Below, one piece after another: positions 23,601-31,466 of a stretch of 64,000 bases of DNA (positions are counted from its first letter, which is position 1; the number at the start of each line of letters is the position of its first letter). Below the pieces are notes generated by a model, which was not told the origin of the DNA, did not search any database, and saw nothing but the letters and a program-made list of their open reading frames with translations. The position numbers were made by a program, and so were the translations under genes. The stretch lies in contig JAOTOL010000989.1 of the NCBI GenBank assembly GCA_034440575.1, positions 124,001 to 188,000 of the forward strand, given 5' to 3'. The stretch comes from Imbricaverruca yamaguchii. Lineage: Eukaryota > Arthropoda > Thecostraca > Neoverrucidae.

Positions 23601-24587
23601 TCTTAGAGAGCCAGTGCGCGAAATACTGCTGGAGGGATGTCGGATTTCCTGATCTTCGCAAGAGATGCATCCACCTCCGGTGCAATCATCTCCCATGGAG
23701 GGGTCTTCATGTTCTGGACTGTACGAATTCCACGAAGCTTAACTCGACTTTCCCGCAGGAGTCTTCGAATGCGCACACCGAACGGGGCGACACTCAGATT
23801 TCGTTCCTATGAAAAAAGGATCGATAGTCGACGCGAAAAGACATGCGAAAAAGCCGGATGGCCGGGAAACTGGCGGAGCTTGCAGGCGTAGCGCATTCCT
23901 AGCCTTTCTCTGCGCAGAGAGGTGGCTCGACCTTCAAACCAACAATTGGAGAACAATCATTTGCTTGAGAAAAAAAAAACAGCAATATTCCTGTGAACAC
24001 ATTCATTCTTTTGTGCTCTTAAAGTATATTCCGCGAACAATTACAATAAATTTAAGTTTTAAAAAATGTAGGAACTTCAACATGTAATTAGCCACAGTCA
24101 AATCATGCATTAGATCATGCATGCATTACTGCAGTATTTCATGTATACATTTTTTCCCACGCGAATATGGTGAGTCTGGTAGAGACCTTTCCAAATCTGG
24201 CATTAGTTCTGCACTGCCCCAAATATTTCATGAGATATTGTGCTTAACGTGGTTTTCCCCCATAGCCCTTAATGCATTCTGTCATCCAGGTTAGTTCACG
24301 GTTTTGCCGCTTGGCGTCGCCACTCCTCGTGCACCCCCTTGGTCTTGCCGTCGAGGTCGGCGCTGAGCACCTACGAAAGCCACGGTGTGTACCTTTATAG
24401 GAGGCCAAGTACGTCTCGAGGTCGAGGTTGGCTCTGAGCACCTACGACAGCCACGGTGTGTACCTTTATAGGAGGCCAAGTACGTCTCGAGGTCGAGGTT
24501 GGCGCTGAGCACCTCTGGCAGCGTCTCTTCGGCGGCGTTCTCGTTCTCCTCGGGAGGCGCGTCGATCTGCATCGGCTCCAGAGCGTT
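11521..24587 (-). CDS. GPS1: COP9 signalosome complex subunit 1 (CSN1), ten exons found
   Basis: CSN1 is the PCI-domain subunit of the COP9 signalosome, which removes NEDD8 from cullin-RING ubiquitin ligases. In transcript order the exons are 24464-24587, 22127-22277, 21416-21524, 20867-21064, 20417-20494, 19668-19772, 18483-18607, 16937-17131, 15628-15757 and 11521-11655. They sum to 1350 nt (450 codons), and every junction is phase-compatible with GT-AG ends. Hallmarks include LEPMQID near the N-terminus, [20 protein letters not shown] (TPR-like helical repeats), [11 protein letters not shown], and the PCI segment with [16 protein letters not shown] and [15 protein letters not shown]. Known CSN1 proteins have about 15-20 residues before the first exon found and a 20-30-residue tail after the last, so two short coding pieces are missing. 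Introns hold SINEs, tiny retroposons, a LINE, minisatellites and a USP pseudogene. The exons are free of stops and frameshifts, which argues for a functional gene. Confidence 0.95.
11653..12012. repeat. Tandem duplication of GPS1 exon 10 acceptor, split by a SINE
   Basis: A segment starting at the exon edge (plus strand GATCTGCCGCGTGAGAGACA, from about 11653) is repeated from about 11749 as GATTTGCCACGGGAGAGACA, with shared downstream text around CCTACAGGCACACAGACACC. The second copy is interrupted at 11826-11987 by a SINE and resumes to about 12012. Confidence 0.85.
11826..11987 (-). mobile_element. tRNA-derived SINE (type A), copy 1, 13-bp TSD
   Basis: On the minus strand: GGGGACGAGTAGCCTAGGGG (box A-like), GGTTCGGGTCTC (box B-like), a central part, then a GGCGACGC...ATGAC...GTCGATG tail ending AACCAATAACCAACC. 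GATGGTGGACTGG flanks it perfectly at 11813-11825 and 11988-12000. The 3' module is homologous to the I-clade LINE tail, implying mobilisation by that LINE. Confidence 0.93.
12643..12703 (-). mobile_element. 61-bp hairpin-tail retroposon, copy 2, 15-bp TSD
   Basis: ACTAGTATACACGAT is perfect at 12628-12642 and 12704-12718. On the minus strand the insert begins ATGGGCGCAAAATGACC, has GTCGACGCGCCC in the middle and ends TCC(ACC)n. This is exactly the 3' terminal module of the LINE at 5.04-5.97 kb. Confidence 0.92.
12738..12896 (-). mobile_element. tRNA-derived SINE (type A), copy 2, 13-bp TSD
   Basis: Same family and orientation as 11826-11987. ACACATGTACACT flanks it perfectly (12725-12737 and 12897-12909). 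The 3' tail keeps GTCGACGCGTCG, intermediate between SINE copy 1 and the LINE tail. Confidence 0.93.
12960..14036 (-). pseudogene. USP2/USP21-type ubiquitin-specific protease, intronless decayed copy
   Basis: Read on the minus strand across frames, the whole USP catalytic domain is in order. A Cys box around N-T-C-V-M-N is near 13990-14010, then [24 protein letters not shown] is near 13715-13760, FIGQLRST near 13575, and [14 protein letters not shown] near 13410-13445. [11 protein letters not shown] is near 13320-13350, [18 protein letters not shown] near 13220-13275, and a His box [16 protein letters not shown] near 13140-13185. The His box has Arg where the catalytic His is expected. Frameshifts (for example near 13350) and in-frame stops are frequent. 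No introns interrupt about 1.1 kb, so a processed copy in GPS1 intron 9, in sense orientation, is the simplest reading. A decayed tandem exon cluster is the alternative. Confidence 0.85.
14040..14335. repeat. GCC/ACC/GCT trinucleotide-rich array
   Basis: Imperfect CCGCCACCACC-type repeats give long Ala/Thr, Pro/His and Val/Ala frames on both strands. These frames are compositional, not genes. Confidence 0.9.
14696..15165. mobile_element. TIR element, about 470 bp, copy A
   Basis: Shares a start (TTAAAATATTGATTTTTCGT then TAGGTGTGAG), an interior (CATGATAC, TGTTAGAAA) and an end (TATTCCACC..TATTTCAC) with 27598-28070. In copy B the start CGTGAGATAT-type motif is repeated inverted at the end, suggesting a small DNA transposon. 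No ORF of transposase type is present. Confidence 0.6.
15330..15640. repeat. 33-bp minisatellite made from the GPS1 exon 9 donor
   Basis: About nine degenerate units. In sense orientation each carries GATTCTCATAACAAG followed by GTGAGGATCAC or variants. The first unit overlaps the real exon 9 end and donor (15627-15642). Translated, the units repeat D-S-H-N-K. At least one copy (about 15370) keeps an intact AAG/GTGAGG donor. Confidence 0.92.
15628..15757 (-). CDS. GPS1: GPS1 exon 9 (PCI domain)
   Basis: The acceptor is CGGCAG and the donor AAG/GTGAGG. The exon encodes [18 protein letters not shown] through QARIDSHNK. The last about 14 exon bases plus the donor are iterated in the adjoining intron (15330-15640). 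Confidence 0.95.
15880..16065. repeat. 23-bp tandem repeat, about eight units
   Basis: Unit GAGCCGCATATCGTGAGCTG plus CGT, with small variants, in GPS1 intron 8. Confidence 0.95.
16215..16420. repeat. About 57-bp GC-rich tandem repeat, 3.5 units
   Basis: Units share GGCAGCAGACCTGACGGGG and GCCACAGCGGTGGCGGTG. Long frames over it are repeat products. Confidence 0.93.
16937..17131 (-). CDS. GPS1: GPS1 exon 8
   Basis: Phase 2 in and out. The acceptor is GGTTTTAG and the donor GTGAGC. It encodes [19 protein letters not shown] through [10 protein letters not shown], strongly conserved CSN1 sequence at the start of the PCI module. Confidence 0.95.
17590..18400. repeat. 16-bp array arranged head-to-head (large palindrome)
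   Basis: From about 17590 to 17840 the unit reads as variants of AAATGTACGTAAGCGC. From about 17840 to 18400 it reads as the reverse complement, GCGCTTACGTACATTT. The centre is GTACGTACGTAC near 17840. It lies in GPS1 intron 7, so the pre-mRNA could fold into a hairpin with arms of at least 250 nt. Confidence 0.93.
18483..18607 (-). CDS. GPS1: GPS1 exon 7
   Basis: It encodes [29 protein letters not shown] and the following residues to V-I-G-S. The donor is GTAAGT and the acceptor CCCGCAG. Several decoy acceptors with the same first exon bases lie upstream (18610-18860). Confidence 0.94.
18600..18860. repeat. About 38-bp minisatellite made from the GPS1 exon 7 acceptor
   Basis: About seven units alternate between two types (76-bp higher order). 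In sense orientation each ends in a GCAG-type acceptor followed by TTTTGACCA, the first bases of exon 7. The real exon start at 18607 is the last unit of the array. Confidence 0.92.
19193..19250 (-). mobile_element. 58-bp hairpin-tail retroposon, copy 3
   Basis: On the minus strand it begins GGGCGCAAAATGACCCTAGA and ends TCCACCACCACC. A 9-bp flanking direct repeat (AACTTCCAG at 19184-19192, AATTTCCAG at 19251-19259) matches at 8 of 9 positions. Located in GPS1 intron 6. Confidence 0.85.
19668..19772 (-). CDS. GPS1: GPS1 exon 6
   Basis: 35 codons, phase 0 on both sides, acceptor GTCTGCAG and donor [26 protein letters not shown] aligns with the TKLxxAAGLA block of CSN1. The N-terminal seven residues are variable in the family. 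Confidence 0.9.
20283..20404. repeat. 24-bp minisatellite, five units, beside GPS1 exon 5 donor
   Basis: Unit CACCACCAGTCGACAGTAGA plus CATC. It begins about 12 nt inside the intron but does not include exon bases. Confidence 0.95.
20417..20494 (-). CDS. GPS1: GPS1 exon 5
   Basis: 26 codons, [20 protein letters not shown] through PDENE. The acceptor is CCCCAG and the donor GTGAGC. A 24-bp minisatellite starts about 12 nt into the next intron. Confidence 0.92.
20760..20890. repeat. About 34-bp degenerate repeat of the GPS1 exon 4 donor edge
   Basis: In sense orientation the exon end GTCATCAAG/GTCAGC is followed by GGTTGTCAAG/GTCAGC, GATGTCGTCAAG/GCTAGT and ACGTCGTGAAG, each preceded by a diverged copy of the last exon bases. 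The first downstream copy preserves the donor exactly. Confidence 0.8.
20867..21064 (-). CDS. GPS1: GPS1 exon 4
   Basis: 66 codons from [19 protein letters not shown] through [16 protein letters not shown]. It contains the [18 protein letters not shown] helical-repeat signature. The donor is the uncommon GTCAGC, and the exon's 3' edge is iterated downstream (20760-20867). Confidence 0.95.
21416..21524 (-). CDS. GPS1: GPS1 exon 3
   Basis: Encodes [12 protein letters not shown] through [14 protein letters not shown], matching the D-x-x-W-V-E-x-T-x-K-K-A block. The acceptor CTGCAG is followed by a GTCAGGTCAG run with further AG dinucleotides. Only the first AG keeps the reading frame from exon 2. 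Confidence 0.9.
21696..21750 (-). mobile_element. 55-bp hairpin-tail retroposon, copy 4, 13-bp TSD
   Basis: CCTGCTGCTTGGT is perfect at 21683-21695 and 21751-21763. On the minus strand the insert begins ATGGGTGCAAAATGACC and ends TCCACCACC. Located in GPS1 intron 2. Confidence 0.92.
22127..22277 (-). CDS. GPS1: GPS1 exon 2
   Basis: Encodes [20 protein letters not shown] through [14 protein letters not shown]. The donor is GTGAGT. The acceptor TGCAG is immediately preceded by the (TAAC)n tail of an antisense-to-plus I-clade LINE, which supplies repeated CTAAC branch-point-like motifs. Confidence 0.94.
22281..23800 (-). pseudogene. I-clade LINE 3' half: RNase H, C-terminus and (TAAC)n tail, split by a MITE
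   Basis: On the minus strand: V-T-Y-T-D-G-S-R (about 23580), an S-S-E-L-V-A-I block (about 23460), and [20 protein letters not shown] (about 23210-23280) form an RNase H domain. A 280-bp MITE (22877-23156) interrupts it, and a frameshifted C-terminal region with [20 protein letters not shown] and L-R-I-G-H-T-Y-A-T follows (22449-22780). The 3' end has ATGGGCGCAAAATGAC (about 22337-22353) and a (TAAC)n tail at about 22281-22305 abutting the GPS1 exon 2 acceptor. Located in GPS1 intron 1 in sense orientation. Confidence 0.9.
22877..23156. mobile_element. 280-bp hAT-like MITE, copy 1, inserted in a LINE
   Basis: Ends CAGTGT and ACACTG. Just inside, CACCATTAACTGTG near the left end pairs with the CATTAACTGTG-containing right end inverted. 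It cuts an RNase H-type LINE, so both LINE halves define the ends. The flanking 8-mers (minus strand TACCGAAG and TACTGAGA) match at 5 of 8 sites, consistent with an old 8-bp TSD. About 90 per cent similar to the copy at 27002-27277. Confidence 0.8.
24350..24515. repeat. 71-bp duplication of the GPS1 first-found-exon 3' edge and donor
   Basis: The plus-strand text GTGTACCTTTATAGGAGGCC starts at 24387 and again at 24458 (71 bp apart), and a third partial copy is near 24350-24380. In sense orientation each full unit contains the end of the exon ([11 protein letters not shown]) and the same GTACAC donor. Using the second donor would shift the frame. Confidence 0.92.
24464..24587 (-). CDS. GPS1: GPS1 exon 1 of those found (second coding exon)
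   Basis: Starts after GCCGCAG with [20 protein letters not shown] and ends with [11 protein letters not shown] plus one base (phase 1). It joins exon 2 to give the conserved A-S-Y-x-G-L. The first coding exon, with the initiator Met, is expected upstream of 24.6 kb. The internal Met of EPMQID is an alternative start but is internal in known CSN1 proteins. The 3' edge and donor (GTACAC) are duplicated downstream. Confidence 0.9.
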
Positions 24588-24619
24588 CTGCGGCAGTCCA
24601 CAGCCAGGTGCACATGACA

Positions 24620-25290
24620 GGCCATGACACACAACAGCACGACCCTGGCACAGCACTGCGACACACACAGACACAGTACTGTGACACACTGACTCCACAC
24701 TGACACAACACTGTGATGCAGCACTGCAACAAACTGACACACTGATACAACACTATAACACAATCTGACACATTGGTGTTCCAAACTGATATTGCACTGA
24801 CACACTGACACAACGCTGCAACACTGACACATTACTGTGACACACACTGACACAGCACTGTGGCACGCACTGACACAGCACTGTGACACACTGATACATC
24901 AATGCGACACACACCAACACACACTGACACTGTACTGTGACACAGTGACACAGTGTTGTGACACATTGGCACAACATTGACATACTGACACAACATTGAC
25001 ACACTGACACAACACTGTGGCACACTGACACAGCACTGGAACACTGTCACAGCACCATTATATACTGGCACAGTGCCATGATACAGACACAGCACTGCAA
25101 TACACTGGCACAATACTGTGACACACAATGGCACATCACTGTGATACTGACACAACACTGTGGCACACACTGACACAGCACTTGACACTCTGGCACTGCA
25201 CTCAACACACTGACACAGCACTGTGGCACATTCTGACACATCACTGGGACACACTGACACAGCACTGCATTACACTCTGACACAGCATCA
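24620..25290. repeat. Degenerate CACTGTGACACACTGACACA minisatellite
   Basis: About 670 bp of imperfect units of roughly 10-21 bp just upstream, in gene sense, of the GPS1 exon at 24464-24587. The Cys/Val/Gln-rich frames on the minus strand are repeat products. Confidence 0.93.
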
Positions 25291-25396
25291 ACTATGGCAA
25301 CTGGAGGACAACAAATCTCAGAGAATCTCAGCCTAGACCAATGTGCAGTTTAGTCAAAGCATGGCTCAACACACAGCTGATAAACTGACACAAAAT

Positions 25397-25545
25397 GGGG
25401 CACTTGCATGTTAGCCTAACATGCAAGTGTCTAACAACAAGCATCTTAGCCTAACATGTGAGTGTCCTAACATTGTTAGGACACTCACACATGTGACTCA
25501 TGTGAGTGTCCTAACATTGTTAGGACACTCACACTCACATGTCCA
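25397..25545. repeat. Cluster of three perfect palindromes
   Basis: 25401-25429 has 14-bp arms (CACTTGCATGTTAG) and a 1-nt loop. 25457-25489 and 25501-25533 are identical 16-bp-arm palindromes (TGTGAGTGTCCTAACA) with a 1-nt loop, 44 bp apart. Confidence 0.95.
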
Positions 25546-25985
25546 GACTCCAGTCAGGAACTGTGACATGGTGTCAGCCATGTGTATACCCAATGACCAC
25601 CAGCAGCAAATAATAGTAAAGAATTAGAACTGGGAAGGGAAAGTGTTTATCTTCACATCAGAAGACCCAAAGAAGAAAACTGCAAGTCCCTTGTGTATTC
25701 ATTGCAACCTACACCTGAATGTCCATAGTTGTAGTGCATAAAATTGCAATTTAACTATGAAATGCTGTGATTATTGCCTATATGGATTTCAACTGATTAG
25801 AAGTAGAGATACAAATATTGCCTAGACCAGAATGGGTCATATTTGTTTCTTCCTTGGGATGGCAGACATGCCATTTCCTGCCAAAATTGCAGCTGGTGCC
25901 ATCACAAACGCAGCATCTGCATTGGGTACCTGGGCACTGTATGACCAATGCAGTTGAGGTGCCCATAAGCCAAAATAGCCAACGA
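25545..25985. other. No gene seen
   Basis: AT-leaning unique sequence upstream of GPS1. The missing first GPS1 exon and promoter may be in or beyond this part, but no clear candidate was recognised. Confidence 0.4.
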
Positions 25986-25987
25986 AC

Positions 25988-26100
25988 CAACAGCATCTGT
26001 ATGGCACACATCTGTCACAGAGTATCTGCACAGCATACATCTGTCACAGAACAACTGCATAGTGCACATCTGCGACAGAGCATCTGCATGGCACACTATT
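25988..26100. repeat. About 33-bp tandem repeat, 3-4 units
   Basis: Units contain CATCTGTCACAGAGTATCTG or variants. Confidence 0.85.
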
Positions 26101-26557
26101 TTTTTCAGCTGACATACCTGCTGTCCAGAGGAATTCCCCAGAAACATACTCTTGAATGGCATCTTTGCAGCTTCTCCACTCAAGATAGACAATACTCAGA
26201 CCTGAAATGAAATAGTACATTTTCCAAGTAGTAGACAATCTCAACAGAAATTTGCACCTTACAGTATTCTTCTTCTTCATGTATTATTTACTTTGCATGT
26301 TTGTGGACTAGCATTCATCAGGCAGCAGTTTCATCTCATGCTTGCCATATCACTTTACAGACACATTGTGAAGGAAGAATAAGCATAGGTCAGTATCATA
26401 AGATAAATTTAAACACTAGTGCTTGATATTTTGGCCTTCGATGTTGGTTTTGCCCTCAATAATGTACACTTCCAACATGGGACCCCATGGGAAGGGCAGA
26501 GCAAACAATTAGGACCCACCTATGACCTCTATGTAGGTATTGCAATTGTGCACCACC

Positions 26558-26889
26558 TAGTGGTGGTTATTAGTTTTACAACACTTAAACCACTATGTCA
26601 TGTAACATCACCAATCTTTCACACCGATTGGCTGTGGGTGATGAGTAGAGACAGACAAGACTAAAACCCACAATCTCTTGATTGTGAGATGGGGGATGAG
26701 TGGTCTGGGGGTAATTTGCTTGTCTCACAATCAAAGGATTGTGGGTTTAAGTCTCACTTGTAGCTACTCTTTGCCCATGACCAATCAGAGTGATATTGGC
26801 GATGCTACATCACTGAACAGTCAATATGTTGTAAAGCCAATAACCAACCATTGTGAGATGGTAAATTTACCCTTAAACTACTCATCCCC
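26558..26889 (-). mobile_element. Type A SINE, outer copy, split by a second SINE; 12-bp TSD
   Basis: The minus-strand SINE occupies 26558-26690 and 26860-26889. Flanks TTGTGCACCACC (26546-26557) and TTGTACACCACC (26890-26901) match at 11 of 12. It is older and more mutated than the GPS1 copies. Confidence 0.88.
26691..26849 (+). mobile_element. Type A SINE, inner copy inserted in the outer SINE
   Basis: Starts GGGGGATGAGTGG and ends GCCAATAACCAACC in plus orientation. ATTGTGAGAT is perfect at 26681-26690 and 26850-26859. Target choice within an identical SINE gives a head-to-head pair. Confidence 0.9.
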
Positions 26890-27001
26890 TTGTACACCAC
26901 CCCTCCAAATAGTCTTCAGACATCAGTGTCACTGGCAGGCATGTAGGAATCTACACATTTAGGTACTTATGCACTTGGTTCAGTATCTTGGGGTGAAAAG
27001 G

Positions 27002-27277
27002 CAGTGTCCTAAAATTACTTCACCATTAACTGTGTGGATGAAGAAATAAGTTGTTTGGGAATAGTGAAAGATTGGAAGAAAATAAAGGACTGCCACTTAA
27101 GGGTTAAAAAATTGGAATGCCTTTCACTTCAGTCACATGCATTTTACATTTTTAGCAGTTGTTTGTATAATGACTGCCACACATGTAGCAAAATGGTAAA
27201 AGCCTAAGACAAGGATGAAATAGCACAATTCCACTAACTGTGAATTTCCAGGCCAAATGGTCAATTATTTTACACTG
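27002..27277. mobile_element. 276-bp hAT-like MITE, copy 2
   Basis: CAGTGT and ACACTG ends with the same interior as 22877-23156. Flanks TGAAAAGG and TGAAGGCA give only a weak 8-bp TSD. Confidence 0.8.
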
Positions 27278-27302
27278 TGAAGGCATGAAGCTGCTGGATC
27301 AG

Positions 27303-27375
27303 TGTTAAAATTATTTCTTGTTAGGGGGAGATATTGGAACAAATACAGCAGGATGTAGAAATCACCATGGAAATA
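27303..27375. mobile_element. Partial copy of the TIR element
   Basis: The first about 70 bp resemble the starts at 14696 and 27598 (TTAAAAT, TTGTTAGG, GAGATATTGGAACAA), then diverge. Confidence 0.5.
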
Positions 27376-27597
27376 ATAAATAACATCAATATAAATGTAT
27401 GTAAACATAAATTTATATAAACATCAGTATATAAAATTAGTATAAATAAATACATTTGTCCTTTATGGTAATATTTAAATTGTTGCATCATAATTCCAAC
27501 ACAAACAAACCTTACCCCTTTGCTTACATTATGAGGGCAAAATGTTTGTAAAACATGTATCATAGATACCTTCAAGAACAACAATACTCCATACTCA

Positions 27598-28070
27598 GCA
27601 TTAAAATAATGGTTTTTCATTAGGCGTGAGATATTGAAACAAGCACAGTAGGATGTCTAAATTTGCCATGGAATTAGTGGCACTTAAAATGTCTTTGATG
27701 TCCTTGTGACTCAAATTTTAGGTAATGACAAACTTCTGACTGTAACTTTACCATTTATTTTGAAATTAATAATTTAGGAATAGCTACATTCACGGTAGCA
27801 AGAAAATGTCCATACCATGAACTGAATTTCTATACCATATAACATTTTAGCTAACCACTTTGCCTGAAATTGCAATACGAAATGTTCGTGTATCGTCCAT
27901 TATAGAGAGCATGAGCATGATACTTATGAACGAGATACTGTTAGAAAGGAGATATGAAGACTTCATAAGCGCACACCAGAAAGCAGGATGTCGGTTTTTC
28001 TTGGAGAAGTATGTCGATTGAATGTTTAAAAAGTGCTATATTCCACCATATCTCACGAACGACTAATCAC
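27598..28070. mobile_element. TIR element, about 470 bp, copy B
   Basis: The start TTTTTCATTAGGCGTGAGAT is partly mirrored by ATATCTCACGAACGACTAAT at the end. Homologous with copy A over most of its length. Confidence 0.6.
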
Positions 28071-30470
28071 TATCCATACCCACCTGTACAACCTCCACAA
28101 AATCCACACCCCCTTCCTTCATTTACTTGTGATTGCATTCTGCGCCACAATCCCCCCTCGTCATCTGTATCAGGCAACCAGCAAATCAGATTGGCAGTGT
28201 GGCGTCACAGAGGCGTGAAGGTTTTCCTTCATATGGTTATCGTAATAGGAAGAGGTAACTTTTTGGAGAAGCTAAGCGCAAAAATGAAACGTTTTGGAAA
28301 TACAAACTTCTCCTTATGTGAAAGACACATCTATTTTAGATACAGAAATCTAGCCTATTTTAAATTGTTTCTTTGTGATTTTCATACATTTAGCATACAA
28401 AATAATTGTGCACAGTCCCATAGCACCTATGAAGGGAAATGGCATTGGGCGAGCAAAGTATGAAGGGAGTAACGGGATTATACTCAATGACGGAACTGGG
28501 ATTGCGCTTAGGGATGTGAGGATAAACTTTTGGAGGCGCCTACACACTGTCAGGTCAAGGGTGAGGCACCTAACCAGACGTAATCATCAAAGGGGACGAT
28601 TGTTTTCTTCCCCGTATTTACCCAGCGTGGGTAAATGCATACACGTCATGAGCGGGAAGGTGGTGGGCAGGGGTGTCGATTTAAAAAAAAAGAAACATTG
28701 GGGGGCGAAGTGTCAACGCACGACCCCCACCCAATCAACAACTCATCGGACTTCGTCTACTATATTTTCAGATCTCAGAAATTCTGAGTTTTTATTCGAC
28801 GATGTATATGTTTATGTTTATTCAGCTTGCTCTTCAACGGGGAATATCGTCCAATAACTTGTGAAGTCCCATAATTAAAAGAGCAGTGCACAGTGCATGT
28901 CAACATAACAACTCTGCTTAATGGTATGCGACTGCAGCTTCATGCAGTGGGCTCGGATCTATCGCCACCGTCACCGTCACCATCACCGTCACTGTCACCT
29001 ACTTCCCCCTTACTCCACACATCAACAAGCACACACCGGTTTAGATAAAAATGTGTCAGCCATCAGATGCAGGCTAAGACACATCAGCCTTGATGGAGTA
29101 TCGGAGCACAGCAGACCTGAGCTGTGATGACAATCGACGAAAGTATTTCCTTGGCACCTGGGATTAGGGAGGAGCGAAGCCACAAGTGTGATTAAGCGAG
29201 TTCAGGGTCGGGGAAGAGACACAGCTTTCACAAAAGTAGAGACATCGAAAACAATGTCCTTTGATTAATCATGTGCATTGCTGCAGTCATCGTGATCGCC
29301 GAGCCTAGTCAGTTACCACACACAACAAGCAAACTAAAATGCACAATGAACCACAGGTATCAATCAGCGCAATCGTTCTTCTATTTGCTTTGTTTGCAAC
29401 AGCCTGAAAACTCCGTCCGTACCCAAAGGCGCATCCAAGACCAAGAATATGTCACACTAGGTACATGTCTCTCTAGTCACGGCCAAGGAGTCCGCAAAGA
29501 TCATCCCAGGAGATTCTCAGAATGGCCATCCGATGGTTTGGAAATGAATTTGTCAGCTGAATTGTTACTTTTGCTAGAGTTGGAAATAAATATGCACAAA
29601 ACTTCGGAACGTGGGCACAGATCAACAGTTATAATAATAGCACAATTCAACAGTTTCAAATCGGCGGAATTGATATGGTCCCCGTCCCGGTGTGTCTCAA
29701 CATGAGCATTTTTTGCTGCAACCCTGTGCTTGCAATCTTTACCCTCCCAGAAGAGAGGTCAAGTGCGGAGTTTGCTATACCTTTGGTGGTGCTTGGACCG
29801 CGCCGTAATTGTCTTCGGGACAATTACGGCGCAAATTACGCGATAACAACTCTGCTTTCGGGAAATTTTACTTCAGGTCAAGGACAAGGTTACTAAACTG
29901 AGGTCGGGTCAAATTATATATTTTTATTGTAGTACGGAGAAAACGTGTCATGCAGAACATGATATAAAAATGTAGACATTCTGCTTTCAAATATAAGACA
30001 AGGTCAATAGCGTTAGGTCAGGTCAAGTATCATGCATATTCTACACTGTCGTCTTCTGTGTGTAGTTGCATGATTTGTCCGATTCTTTTTCGATCGTACG
30101 ATTGTTCCTTCGGAATTCGCACGCCAACGCCGCCAACTTGTCCTGCCTTGCCCATCACGCGAGATTGGTCAGCAAAGGAGGAGGAAGAGGAGGAGGAAGC
30201 CGCCAAGTTGCGGTATACGGTCCTGGGACCAAAGGAGGAAGACGCCGCCTGGCACCTGCCACCTGCCACTTGTTACCTGCCATGCATACACATATACATA
30301 CTCGCACCGCACACAGACCTCACATATCGTCCGCAATCCGCCCTTCACATACGACCATTACCTCCCCGCCCCGCTAACCTATCTTCAACTTGAAGACTTC
30401 TAGACCGACTCTCTAGCATCTTCAAGTTGAACTCTGCCACATCGTTTCTGCATCTACCTCTACCATCTGC
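28070..30470. other. No gene seen; hairpins and AGGTCA-rich stretch
   Basis: Contains a 14-bp-arm hairpin at 29800-29832 (GCGCCGTAATTGTC). An AGGTCA/GGTCAA-rich stretch covers about 29870-30030. A 13-bp inverted repeat at 30384-30396 pairs with 30419-30431. A short CACCGTCACCATCACC array is near 28965-29000. The minus frame 30030-30269 and the plus frame 28375-28857 have no recognised domain. Confidence 0.45.
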
Positions 30471-30479
30471 CTTTGCGTC

Positions 30480-31135
30480 TTCAAGACCTACTCTTCTGTG
30501 CCACCGTGCAGTGCTCCTTGTTCACTTCAGCCTCATCTACACCTACCAGGCCACCTCTACTTAACTGCAAGGTCAGTCAGGCGGAGCTGCCTCTCCCTCC
30601 CGCACCGGGCTCCAAATTCACGACACACCCATCTCAATCACCCCAGCCGCAAAACTCAACACATCCAAAGGTACAATACATGCACGGGAGCTGGGCGGTA
30701 TCACGGTGGGGACCCTGGTCTCCAGGCTGGAGAAACAGGGGTTTCCGCCGCATACAGGCCAGCTCCAAGACCAGGGCAGCCACCATCACACATCCTCATA
30801 CTGAAATTCCGCACCCGAACCCCACCGAAGCACCTCAAAGCAGGATATTTACGCTACACAGCCACACCACGCGCACCCCTCCCGCGGCGCAGTAAAAGGT
30901 GCTAACGTTACGGCCATTCCGCGTGGGGGTGCCACTCCAACACCTACACATGCGGACGATGCGCTCAACAACATGACACTGACACCTGCCGAAGCGACGA
31001 GGCCTGCTGCGCCGCCTGCGGGGGAGCACGAGGCTAGAGACAGGACCTGCCTCCGGTGGATGGCGGAAAAGGAGATTCTCCGCCTGGTCCACCTGGAGAG
31101 TATGGAACTGTCCCTGGCCAGGAGGGCGGTGTCCG
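30480..31135 (+). pseudogene. I/Jockey-type LINE ORF1 (gag-like) with three CCHC knuckles, broken
   Basis: Around 30885-31075 three zinc knuckles can be read. The first is R-S-K-R-C-stop-R-Y-G-H-S-A-W-G-C, with its first Cys changed to Ser and a TAA inside. The second is C-G-R-C-A-Q-Q-H-D-T-D-T-C. The third is C-A-A-C-G then, after a 1-nt shift in a G run, EHEARDRTCLRWMAEKEIL. This arrangement is typical of the nucleocapsid-like ORF1 of I/Jockey LINEs. The upstream Pro/Thr/His-rich frames (30473-30905) are the usual variable N-terminal part. ORF2 does not follow. Confidence 0.78.
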
Positions 31136-31466
31136 ACCCGCTGGCGGCGTGGCCGACCCGCCGTGCAGGGCCGGGACCATACAGAGCGTCGCCACCACCA
31201 CGTGACTACACAGAATACCCGGCTCTGCCAACACCCATAACCACGCGACACAACCACAACACGGACACCTACCCAAAAACTCCCACCAACAGCACACGTA
31301 GGACGCGCGCACCAACACCAGCATGCATTTCAGGACAGCGAACGATACACCAAGCACCATCACCACCACCATGAACCCATCAACCGACACCCTCCCCACC
31401 CTCCCAATCCCCACTGCCACCAGAGGGACCCATTCCAAGCTCTTGGTCGTCCCAGTCCAGTCCTCT

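Noticed and set aside
24244..25283. Cys/Val/Gln-rich minus frames (up to 164 codons)
   Set aside because: Repeat translation of the CACTGTGACACA array and the exon-edge duplication. Only 24464-24587 is a real exon.
24620..25640. CRISPR-like array
   Set aside because: Units are contiguous and degenerate with no unique spacers, in a eukaryotic context.
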